From: Chloroflexota bacterium
GTDB lineage: Bacteria; Chloroflexota; Anaerolineae; Thermoflexales; Thermoflexaceae
DNA length: 6,054 bases
NCBI GenBank assembly: GCA_030550075.1
Contig: JAUQQB010000184.1
Span: 1-6,054 of the forward strand
Reading direction: 5' to 3'
How positions within the stretch are numbered: position 1 is the stretch's first letter; each line of letters starts with the position of its first letter. The notes beneath the pieces are model-generated. The model ran no database searches. It had not been told where the DNA came from and was given only the letters and a program-made list of their open reading frames with translations. Shown here piece after piece: positions 1 to 6,027 of this stretch. Both the position numbers and the translations under genes were made by a program.

Positions 1-1
1 C

Positions 2-955
2 GGACTGTTCGGTGCCTTCTACGCTGGCCTGCGGGGACTCAGCGTTCGGATCATTGATGCCCTTCCCCAGCCGGGAGGGCAGCTGGCCGTGCTCTATCCG
101 GAGAAGTTTATCTATGATGTCCCGGGTCATCCCAAGATCCTGGCGAAGGATCTGGTGCGCCTTCTGGTCGAGCAGGCCTCCACCTTCAACCCCATTTTCT
201 GTCTGGGGGAACGGGCCCTCTCATTGCGTCGGGAAGACACCCTGTGGATTGTGGAAACCGATCAGTCCGTTTATTCGTCGCGGGCAGTGCTGATCGCGGC
301 GGGCATTGGGGCCTTCCAGCCCAACCGCCTGGGGAAGCCGGAGATCGATCAATACGAGGGGCGGGGGCTCTACTATGTGGTGGCTGAGCGGCGGCCCTTC
401 CGCAACAAACGGTTGCTCATCGTGGGTGGAGGCGACACAGCGGTGGACTGGGCACTGAACCTCAAGGATTTCGCCGCCCACACCACGCTGATCCATCGCC
501 GCGATCAGTTCCGCGCCCATCCGGGAAGCGTCGCTGAGCTGATGCGCTCGAACATCGACATTCGCCTTTTCCACGAATTGAAAGCAGTCCATCCAGGGCC
601 GGATGGCTACATTCGCGAGGCGGTGATCTTCAACAACCGGACTGGGGAGGAGACCGTCATTCCGGTGGACGCGATTATCATGAGCCTGGGGTTCAAGGCG
701 GATCTGGGGCCGATCAAGACGTGGGGGCTGGAGACGGTCGGGAATCGTTATATTAAGGTGAATACGCGGATGGAAACCAATTTACCAGGGGTCTACGCGG
801 CTGGGGATATCACTGCTCCTGAAGGGGTGGAGCCCCTCAATTTGATCGTCATCGGATTCGCCCAGGCGGCCACCGCTGTCAACTATGCGGCAACTTATAT
901 CAACCCTCAGGCCAAGGTCTTCCCTGGACACTCCAGCGAGATGCGGTTGGGGTAA
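2..955 (+). CDS. ferredoxin/flavodoxin-NADP+ reductase, thioredoxin-reductase-like (YumC type), 5' partial
   Basis: FAD-dependent enzyme that moves electrons between NADPH and ferredoxin or flavodoxin in the cytoplasm. The open frame runs in from the window edge: 317 residues are visible, and about 15 N-terminal residues with the first glycines of the FAD-binding GxGxxG loop are missing. The visible start (GLFGAFYAGLRG, then PQPGGQL and YPEKFIYDVPG at about residues 23-42) matches the YumC-type reductases, which are about 330-350 residues long. The NADPH-binding loop GGGDTA is at visible residues 142-147. HRRDQFRAH follows, whose arginines suit the 2'-phosphate of NADPH. The closing FAD motif GVYAAGDI is near residue 265. 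There is no CxxC redox pair ahead of the NADPH loop, so it is not a thioredoxin reductase. An internal GTG at 89 could be mistaken for a start, but homology clearly continues upstream of it. The gene ends with TAA. Confidence 0.93.
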   Translation, partial: GLFGAFYAGLRGLSVRIIDALPQPGGQLAVLYPEKFIYDVPGHPKILAKDLVRLLVEQASTFNPIFCLGERALSLRREDTLWIVETDQSVYSSRAVLIAAGIGAFQPNRLGKPEIDQYEGRGLYYVVAERRPFRNKRLLIVGGGDTAVDWALNLKDFAAHTTLIHRRDQFRAHPGSVAELMRSNIDIRLFHELKAVHPGPDGYIREAVIFNNRTGEETVIPVDAIIMSLGFKADLGPIKTWGLETVGNRYIKVNTRMETNLPGVYAAGDITAPEGVEPLNLIVIGFAQAATAVNYAATYINPQAKVFPGHSSEMRLG

Positions 956-1078
956 TGAGCAGGAGTTACGCGGGTGGTTTTCTCCTGGGGATTTGGGGGT
1001 GGGGCCATTCCATCTCTCCTCGCAGGCCCCGAACGGCGTAGCTCCTAATGAGATAGAACTTACACCGTTGGCCGCCAT

Positions 1079-1106
1079 CCAGGGAATCCGAAGCTGGGAT
1101 CCCTGG
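1079..1106 (+). repeat. inverted repeat (imperfect hairpin) just upstream of the DUF1992 gene
   Basis: The seven bases CCAGGGA (1079-1085) pair exactly with TCCCTGG (1100-1106). After an A/A mismatch the stem continues with a G-U pair and two C-G pairs, leaving a six-base loop (1090-1095). It ends 15 bases before the first candidate ATG. It could be an mRNA structure affecting translation. No U-run follows, so it does not look like a terminator. Function unknown. Confidence 0.45.
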
Positions 1107-1114
1107 AATTCCAG
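1103..1114. repeat. perfect 12-bp palindrome CTGGAATTCCAG
   Basis: CTGGAATTCCAG is its own reverse complement. It overlaps the right arm of the neighbouring hairpin and ends 7 bases before the candidate ATG at 1122. A dimeric regulator could bind such a site, but I recognise no known operator, and no convincing promoter lies directly upstream. Chance is also possible. Confidence 0.4.
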
Positions 1115-1121
1115 CGGAGCG

Positions 1122-1634
1122 ATGCCGGCTATGGTCAATTGGGGCGAATGGGTGGAGCAGAAGATCCTGGAAGCGATCCGCCGGGGGGAGTTCGACCGTC
1201 TCCCGGGGAAAGGGAAGCCGCTCCGGCTGGAGGAGAACCCTTACCTGGAGCCGGGCCTGGCCATCGCCTATCATATCCTTCGTCAGAATGATGCCCGCCC
1301 CGAGTGGATTGAGGCGGATCTGGCGATCCGGCGGGGGATTGAGCTGGCCCGCCAGGATTTGCGGCGGACGCTACAATGGCGGGAAGAGGCGTTGCAAGCC
1401 CTGGAGGGGAGGACCGATCCTGGAAGCCGATCCGAGCGGGAATGGGTGGAGGCGGAGTGGGATCGGGCCCTGCGGGCCTTCGCCCGGCGGATCGCTGAGC
1501 TTAATGAACAGGTCTTTCTCTATAACCTGAAAGTCCCCATCTATTGGCTCCAGCGGTTCAAATTCGATCTTCATGAGGAACTCCGGGCGCTGGGGGTGCC
1601 GGAAGCCGATATCGAGCGCCTTGGCGTAGGGTGA
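1122..1634 (+). CDS. DUF1992 protein (DnaJ homologue subfamily C member 28, conserved domain)
   Basis: Small cytoplasmic protein of 170 residues with no signal peptide or membrane segment. The DUF1992 signature fills residues 7-62: an amphipathic start (NWGEWVEQKILEAIRRGEF), then DRLPGKGKPL, ENPYLEP, AYHILRQNDARPEWI. The rest (about 63-170) is charged and probably helical, ending in a YNLKVPIYWLQRFKFDL segment like the conserved tail of bacterial members. The J-domain HPD motif is absent, as is usual in bacterial DUF1992 proteins, so a chaperone role is not shown and the biochemical function is unknown. The frame is open far upstream, but homologues start shortly before the WVEQKI region, so ATG 1122 or ATG 1131 is most likely. 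A weak GGAG at 1116-1119 is spaced better for 1131. The gene lies 166 bases after the reductase, with no clear promoter of its own. Confidence 0.85.
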   Translation: MPAMVNWGEWVEQKILEAIRRGEFDRLPGKGKPLRLEENPYLEPGLAIAYHILRQNDARPEWIEADLAIRRGIELARQDLRRTLQWREEALQALEGRTDPGSRSEREWVEAEWDRALRAFARRIAELNEQVFLYNLKVPIYWLQRFKFDLHEELRALGVPEADIERLGVG

Positions 1635-1698
1635 TCGAAAGGGGGCGAGAAATATCCACTTTTGGTAGAAGAGAAGATCGGCTGGGCTCCATCTGGCC

Positions 1699-1727
1699 TT
1701 GACAGATATCCGGCAGGTCTCTAAAAT
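1699..1727 (+). promoter_or_regulatory. predicted sigma-70 promoter of the liv operon
   Basis: The -35 box TTGACA (1699-1704) is a perfect consensus. A 17-base spacer leads to TAAAAT (1722-1727), a 5/6 match to TATAAT. Transcription would begin near 1734, giving a leader of about 157 nt before the binding-protein ATG. It lies in a gap between genes and points at the transporter operon, which supports it. With boxes this close to consensus, control more likely comes from a repressor or from leader structure than from an activator; that is inference. Confidence 0.75.
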
Positions 1728-1806
1728 TTGAAACAAACCCTTGTTCTGGAAAGGAGGCGCCTGGGGCGGACGTGAACGATAACGGTTTTCCACACGCCGG
1801 AAAGAG

Positions 1807-1820
1807 ATCCCTCGAGGGAT
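1807..1820. repeat. perfect 14-bp palindrome in the liv leader
   Basis: ATCCCTCGAGGGAT is fully self-complementary. It lies about 73-86 bases downstream of the predicted transcription start and 70 bases before the binding-protein ATG. Position and symmetry fit a downstream operator (roadblock) for a dimeric repressor. As RNA it has no unpaired loop, so a DNA site is the likelier reading. Two weaker stem candidates flank it: TTTCC/GGAAA at 1787-1803, and GGATTTCC with GGAAACC at 1822-1856. No known operator consensus or riboswitch is recognised. Confidence 0.5.
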
Positions 1821-1878
1821 AGGATTTCCCTCTGACGGTCGCCATTCCCGGAAACCGCCATCTCTTATATCTTGCTAA

Positions 1879-1888
1879 AAGGAGGAGG
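1879..1888 (+). promoter_or_regulatory. strong ribosome binding site of the binding-protein gene
   Basis: AAGGAGGAGG is complementary to the 16S rRNA 3' end over a long stretch and lies directly upstream of the ATG at 1891. It is by far the best ribosome binding site in the window and fixes the start of the lipoprotein, in line with high expression of a binding protein. Confidence 0.85.
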
Positions 1889-1890
1889 CC

Positions 1891-3144
1891 ATGAGGTTTT
1901 CCAGGATTCTGATGAGCCTGGTGGTGTTCAGCCTGCTGCTGGCTGCCTGCGCTGCACCAGCTGCGCCGGCAGCGACGCCCACTCCTGCGGTGAAGGGCAC
2001 CATTAAGATCGCTACGCAAAGCCCGCTCTCGGGCGGCCAGGCGGCCCTGGGGGAAGGCCTGAAGAACGGTGCCCAGCTGGCATTGGAGCAGCTCAAGGGA
2101 CCGATCGAGGCGCTTGGCTTCAAAGTGGAGCTGGTGCCCTTTGACGATCAGGCCAAGCCGGATGTCGGCGTGGCGAATGCCAAGCAGCTGGTGAACGACC
2201 CGGATATCCTGGCCGTGGTCGGCCACCTGAACTCTGGCGTGGCGATTCCCTCCTCGGAGACTTATAAGGATTTCGATCTGGCGATGGTTTCCCCAGCCAA
2301 CACCAATCCCTGCATCACTGACCGCGGCTATTTAACGGTCAACCGGGTGTGCGGGCGGGATGATGTGCAGGGGGCGGTAGGCGCGGAGTTCGCCTTCAAC
2401 GAGCTCAAGGTCAAGACCGCCTTCGTGATCCACGATAAGACGACTTATGGCCAGGGCGTGGCCGAGTTCTTCCGCAAGCGCTTCGAGGAGCTCGGCGGCA
2501 AGGTCCTGGGCTTTGAGGGGACGGAGGAGAAGGCCAACTTCGACCCGTTGATCACCGCCATCCAGGCCGTCAACCCCGAGCTGATTTACTTCGGCGGCAT
2601 CTACGATCAGGCGGGGGTCTTCTTCAAGCAGGCCCGGGAGAAGGGGATCAATGTGGTCTTCCTGGGCCCGGATGGGATGGACTCCTCGGAGCTGGCCAAG
2701 ATCGCCGGCGATGCTCTCGTGACGGGCGGTGGGATGTATTACACCAGTGTCGCTGCCCCGCCCACAGCCTATGAGGGGGCCAAGAAGTATATTGAAGACT
2801 ACAAGGCCCGCTTCGGCAAGGATCCGGAGCCCTTCTCCGCCCAGGCCTATGACTCCATGGCCATTGTGCTGAAGGCCCTCGAGGAGGCGATCAAGGAGGC
2901 CGGCGGCAACAAGCCGACCCGCAAGGCCGTGGCCGAGAAGGTCCGGGCCACCAAGGACTTCCAGGGAATCACCGGTGTGATCACATTCGATGAGCGGGGT
3001 GACCCGGTTAAGGCCAAGTATTTCGTGATCAAGGTGATCTCCGGAAAGCCGGAGGATTGGGGCAAGAACCAGCTGGTGAAGACCCTGGAGCTGGCGCCGC
3101 CGCCCTTCACGCCGGAGCTGAAGGCGGCCTGTGGGGTCAAGTAA
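1891..3144 (+). CDS. livJ: branched-chain amino acid ABC transporter substrate-binding lipoprotein (LivJ/LivK family)
   Basis: Captures the substrate outside the membrane and hands it to LivH/LivM. The 417-residue product starts with a lipoprotein signal (MRFSRIL, hydrophobic core 8-19, lipobox LAAC with lipidated Cys20), then a flexible Ala/Pro/Thr linker (21-34). The periplasmic-binding type 1 fold follows from about 37. LivJ-like landmarks are VVGHLNSG (109-115), MVSPANT (132-138), HDKTTYGQG (181-189), YFGGIYDQAG (233-242), FLGPDGMDS (257-264) and ITFDERGD (364-371). By alignment with E. coli LivJ, Tyr186, Tyr238 and Asp261 occupy the places of Tyr150, Tyr202 and Glu226 around the ligand, so the pocket is conserved but Asp replaces Glu. 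Cys141 and Cys154 could form a disulfide, and a third Cys (414) is near the end. The exact ligand (Leu/Ile/Val, another amino acid, or an amide) cannot be fixed from sequence, so the symbol marks the family. Confidence 0.93.
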   Translation: MRFSRILMSLVVFSLLLAACAAPAAPAATPTPAVKGTIKIATQSPLSGGQAALGEGLKNGAQLALEQLKGPIEALGFKVELVPFDDQAKPDVGVANAKQLVNDPDILAVVGHLNSGVAIPSSETYKDFDLAMVSPANTNPCITDRGYLTVNRVCGRDDVQGAVGAEFAFNELKVKTAFVIHDKTTYGQGVAEFFRKRFEELGGKVLGFEGTEEKANFDPLITAIQAVNPELIYFGGIYDQAGVFFKQAREKGINVVFLGPDGMDSSELAKIAGDALVTGGGMYYTSVAAPPTAYEGAKKYIEDYKARFGKDPEPFSAQAYDSMAIVLKALEEAIKEAGGNKPTRKAVAEKVRATKDFQGITGVITFDERGDPVKAKYFVIKVISGKPEDWGKNQLVKTLELAPPPFTPELKAACGVK

Positions 3145-3156
3145 AGAGATGATTCG

Positions 3157-3187
3157 GGGCGGGAAGGGGGATCCCCCCTTCCCGCCC
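3157..3187 (+). terminator. GC-rich 14-bp stem-loop between binding-protein and livH genes (attenuator or mRNA 3'-end stabiliser)
   Basis: Bases 3157-3170 pair without mismatch with 3174-3187, leaving a three-base loop (ATC, 3171-3173). The stem starts 12 bases after the stop codon. TGCTTCGCC follows instead of a run of T, so it lacks the standard intrinsic-terminator tail. In other binding-protein operons such a structure limits readthrough into the permease genes or protects the upstream mRNA from 3' exonucleases. Either would give more binding protein than permease. The structure is seen directly; the role is inferred. Confidence 0.65.
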
Positions 3188-3297
3188 TGCTTCGCCAAGA
3201 GATCCCGTCGATCCTTTCATCCGGTTCCTGAAGTCTCACGGGGTGGAGATCGGAGATCGCGCTTGGGTAGAGGAATTCCATAACCGAGTGATTTGGA

Positions 3298-4446
3298 ATG
3301 CGCAAGGCGATTTCGCAATCCGTTCTTTACCAGGCCCTGGTTGTTCCGCTGATCCAGCTGTTCGTCTTTGTGGCGATCAGCCTGGTGGTGATCGGGTCCG
3401 TGGTTCTGATCCTCGCGGCCCTCTTCAATCGCCCCGTGGCCGGCGGGATGACCCTTCTCCAATTCGTGATCCGCACGCTTCCCCAGGTGGCCATCGATGG
3501 GCTGGTGATCGGTTTCCTCTACGCCATGATCGCCCTGGGCTATACGATGGTCTATGGGGTGCTGCAGTTCATCAACTTCGCGCACAGCGAGATCTTCATG
3601 GTCGGGGCCTTCATCGGCGTCGAGCTCATGCTGGCGCTGGCCATCCCTTCAACCGCGCCGCTGATGCTGATCATGGCGGGGATCCTGCTCGCTGTGGCGG
3701 CGGGGATGATCGGCAGCGGTCTCCTGGCGGTGGTTATTGAGCGGGTCGCTTACCGGCCGTTGCGGGGAGCGCCCCGTCTGGTGCCCTTGATCTCGGCCAT
3801 CGGGGTCTCGTTCTTCCTGCAGGATGCCGTGCGGGCGATCGAGGGGTTGCTCAATAACGCCTTCTATCGCAATTATCCTTCCTTCCCCGTTTTGAACCAG
3901 CAGATCCCTCTGGCCTCATTCGCTCTCGCTGGTCAGCCCATTCAGATGCAGATCCAGGCTAAGGTGATCTTCATCATCATCGCCTCCCTGGTGATGTTGA
4001 GTGGATTGAACTTTGTGGTGAATGCCACACGGCTGGGCCGGGCGATCCGGGCGGTGGCCCAGGACCGCCCAACGGCGGCTCTGATGGGGGTCAATGTGGA
4101 TCGGATCATTATGCTGACCTTCCTCATTGGCGGAGCCCTGGGCGGGGCAACGGGGGTCCTCTTTGGGATCCGGGTCGGTCGCATTGATCCCTACGTGGGG
4201 TTCATCCCCGGGATCAAAGCCTTCACCGCGGCAGTGTTGGGCGGCATTGGCAACATCACTGGGGCGATGCTAGGCGGGATCGTCCTGGGGGTCCTGGAGG
4301 GATTCGCCGGCGCTTATCTTTCCCAATTCACCGGCGGGGCCTTTGGGGCCGAGTATAAGGATATCTTCGCTTTCGCCATTTTGATTCTGATCCTCATGTT
4401 CCGTCCGACCGGCCTGCTGGGCGAGATGGTCGGCCAGAGGGCCTGA
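3298..4446 (+). CDS. livH: branched-chain amino acid ABC transporter permease LivH
   Basis: Inner-membrane permease that pairs with LivM to form the translocation channel. The 382-residue protein is strongly hydrophobic. The canonical LivH core begins near residue 62 (QVAIDGLVIGFLYAMIALGYTMVYG, then FINFAHSE at 91-98, where most members have INFAHG). The ATPase-contact (EAA-type) loop is at 247-265 (GRAIRAVAQDRPTAALMGV). FTAAVLGGIGNITGAMLGG (309-327) and a final membrane helix ending in RPTGLLGE (369-376) follow. Residues 1-60 add an extra membrane segment (about 14-42) that E. coli LivH (308 residues) lacks. An in-frame stop at 3289 limits the start to ATG 3298 or later. Its ribosome binding site is poor (AGAGGA at 3269-3274 is too distant), and ATG 3448 would give a product closer to family length. 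The gene begins 153 bases after the binding-protein stop, beyond the hairpin, and probably shares its transcript. Confidence 0.92.
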   Translation: MRKAISQSVLYQALVVPLIQLFVFVAISLVVIGSVVLILAALFNRPVAGGMTLLQFVIRTLPQVAIDGLVIGFLYAMIALGYTMVYGVLQFINFAHSEIFMVGAFIGVELMLALAIPSTAPLMLIMAGILLAVAAGMIGSGLLAVVIERVAYRPLRGAPRLVPLISAIGVSFFLQDAVRAIEGLLNNAFYRNYPSFPVLNQQIPLASFALAGQPIQMQIQAKVIFIIIASLVMLSGLNFVVNATRLGRAIRAVAQDRPTAALMGVNVDRIIMLTFLIGGALGGATGVLFGIRVGRIDPYVGFIPGIKAFTAAVLGGIGNITGAMLGGIVLGVLEGFAGAYLSQFTGGAFGAEYKDIFAFAILILILMFRPTGLLGEMVGQRA

Positions 4447-4576
4447 TGGCTTCTGTGGCAAACCTGGGGGTGGCGGGGTGGGCGGCTCTGGCATCTGCCT
4501 CGTTACCCCCTAAACCCGCGCGCTTTGGGCTGCGGGGAGGCCCCTTGAGGAAGAACGATGTGAAACGAGGTGCCGG
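4447..4576 (+). other. 130-base livH-livM spacer with G-rich tract and weak hairpins
   Basis: No gene is seen here. The first part is G-rich on the + strand (4466-4482). Possible short stems are GGGGGT (4466-4471) with ACCCCC (4505-4510), CCCGC (4515-4519) with GCGGG (4532-4536), and GGGG (4534-4537) with CCCC (4541-4544); the last two share bases and exclude each other. None has a T-run, and I see no promoter. The spacer is longer than usual for two permease genes whose products form one channel. Confidence 0.4.
4567..4572 (+). promoter_or_regulatory. ribosome binding site of livM
   Basis: GAGGTG ends four bases before the ATG at 4577. It supports that start over the ATG at 4558, which is in another frame and meets a stop (TGA) at once. 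Confidence 0.6.
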
Positions 4577-6001
4577 ATGATCAGCGCGAAGGCCAAAGTC
4601 TGGATCGAACGGGTTCAGAACGGGCGGTCGCTCTATCTCGTGGGTGTTCTGGCTTACATGCTGGCCGCCCTTCTCCTGATGAACTGGTTGAACCAGCCCG
4701 GGTTACGGGATGCGGTGTGGTATCCTCTCGTGTCCGCTCTCGCCTTCGCCGCGTTCCTGGGCTCTCTCCTCCTGATTTACTACGCGCCGCTCGCCGGGCT
4801 GGTGAAGGGGATCCTGGGCTTGAGCATCCTGCTGGTGCTCCTTCCCTTCCTGGGGGTTCGCAACACCTTCCTCCTGGAGGTGGCGACCCAGGTGGGGATC
4901 TTCGCCGCCATGGCCCTGGGGCTGAACATCGTGGTGGGCTTCGCCGGGTTGCTGGACCTGGGATATGTGGCGTTCTATGCGGTGGGTGCTTACCTATGGG
5001 CCATCTTCGGTTCTCATCAGGCCAACACCGCCTTCGGGACGGACCGCTTCCCCCTGGAGTCGGAGTGGTTCTTTCTCTTCCTCTTCCTGGCGGTGGGGGT
5101 GGCGGCCCTCACGGGGATCCTGCTGGGGTTGCCCGTGTTGCGATTGCGCGGGGATTATCTGGCCATTGTGACCCTGGCCTTCGGCGAGGTGATCCGGGTG
5201 ATCGTCAATAATCTGGATAAGCCGATCAACCTGACGAATGGCCCTCAGGGGATCCGGCCGGTGCAGCGTCCGCCCCTGTTCTTCAAGCCATGGTTAAACG
5301 CGCTGGGGATCCGGCTGGACGATCCCACGCTGTATGCGCTATATTTCTACTTCCTGGTTCTTGTGGTGATCGGCTTCGCCATCTGGCTGGCCCGGCGTCT
5401 GGAGAACTCCTGGGTCGGACGGGCATGGACGGCCATCCGGGAGGATGAGCTGGCGGCTCAGGCGATGGGGATCCCTCTGGTGCGGATGAAGCTGGCGGCC
5501 TTCGCCACCGGCGCTTCCTTTGCTGGGGCGATGGGCATGATTTTCGCCGCGAAGCAATATTTCATCAACCCCGAGAGCTTTACTTTTATGGAATCCATCG
5601 GGGTCCTGGTGATGGTGATCGTGGGGGGTATGGGGAGCATCCCCGGGGCCATCGTGGGGGCCACGGTGGTGACCATCCTGAACCTCCAGATCCTGAAGGG
5701 CCTGTCGCTGATGCTGAACAAGCTGCGCCAGGCCGGGGTGGTGCTCCCAATGATCAACTTCCCCCTCAGCCAGTGGCCGACCCAGCTGGAGCCTGCCAAG
5801 TATGAACGGCTGGTCTTCGGGATCCTCCTGATTCTGATGATGATCCTGCGTCCTCAGGGCATCATCCCGGAGCGACGCCATCGGATGGAGCTGGCCGAGG
5901 CCCTGGGCCGGGAGGAGGCTCAGGAGCCGGAGCGGTTGCCGGTGGAGGAAGAGCTTCCACCGGTGATCCCGGCGCCGGAGGTCAAGCCAGCCGGGGATTG
6001 A
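4577..6001 (+). CDS. livM: branched-chain amino acid ABC transporter permease LivM
   Basis: Second inner-membrane permease of the LIV transporter, partner of LivH. At 474 residues it is longer than E. coli LivM (425), but it shares an N-terminal block of about three membrane segments (roughly 19-36, 48-70, 77-93) before the core. Core landmarks are ALGLNIVVGFAGLLDLGYV (113-131), LRLRGDYLAIVTLAFGEVIRV (188-208), NGPQGI (221-226), the ATPase-contact loop GRAWTAIREDELAAQAMGI (281-299), NPESFTFMES (331-340), GGMGSIPGAIVGA (350-362) and RPQGIIPER (425-433). Two additions stand out. A segment at about 371-409 is longer than the matching E. coli loop. A tail from about 434 to 474, rich in Glu, Pro and Ala and probably disordered, lies beyond the last membrane helix, on the cytoplasmic side by family topology. 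The LivG/LivF ATPases this protein needs are not in the window. Confidence 0.94.
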   Translation: MISAKAKVWIERVQNGRSLYLVGVLAYMLAALLLMNWLNQPGLRDAVWYPLVSALAFAAFLGSLLLIYYAPLAGLVKGILGLSILLVLLPFLGVRNTFLLEVATQVGIFAAMALGLNIVVGFAGLLDLGYVAFYAVGAYLWAIFGSHQANTAFGTDRFPLESEWFFLFLFLAVGVAALTGILLGLPVLRLRGDYLAIVTLAFGEVIRVIVNNLDKPINLTNGPQGIRPVQRPPLFFKPWLNALGIRLDDPTLYALYFYFLVLVVIGFAIWLARRLENSWVGRAWTAIREDELAAQAMGIPLVRMKLAAFATGASFAGAMGMIFAAKQYFINPESFTFMESIGVLVMVIVGGMGSIPGAIVGATVVTILNLQILKGLSLMLNKLRQAGVVLPMINFPLSQWPTQLEPAKYERLVFGILLILMMILRPQGIIPERRHRMELAEALGREEAQEPERLPVEEELPPVIPAPEVKPAGD

Positions 6002-6027
6002 GATTCGTCGAAAAAGGTTGGGGAGTC

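Noticed and set aside
89..955. Taking GTG 89 as the true start of the reductase
   Set aside because: The frame is open to the window edge, and the upstream residues carry the FAD-domain sequence conserved in YumC-type enzymes.
960..987. Inverted repeat CAGGAG/CTCCTG just after the reductase stop, as a terminator
   Set aside because: Only six pairs around a 16-base loop, and the T-run lies inside the loop rather than after the stem.
974..1048. 24-codon GTG-started reading frame after the reductase, with AGGAG at 961-965 eight bases upstream
   Set aside because: The spacing is good, but the peptide has no leader-peptide signature (no run of a regulatory amino acid), no attenuator follows, and one such short frame is expected by chance.
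1558..2226. 222-codon - strand open frame spanning the DUF1992 end, the promoter gap and the binding-protein start
   Set aside because: It crosses a convincing opposite-strand promoter and two real genes, and its product matches no family I recognise.
2332..3198. 288-codon open frame on the - strand opposite the binding-protein gene
   Set aside because: It mirrors a well-supported gene in GC-rich DNA, its product is a Leu/Gly/Arg/His-rich low-complexity string with no recognisable domain, and it runs through the hairpin region.
3243..3740. 165-codon + strand open frame overlapping the start of livH
   Set aside because: It has the composition of an out-of-frame shadow, and the overlapping livH frame is a clear membrane protein.
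4570..5211. 213-codon + strand open frame overlapping the start of livM in another frame
   Set aside because: The product is Gly/Pro/Arg-rich with no domain, while the livM frame has full family motifs and a ribosome binding site.
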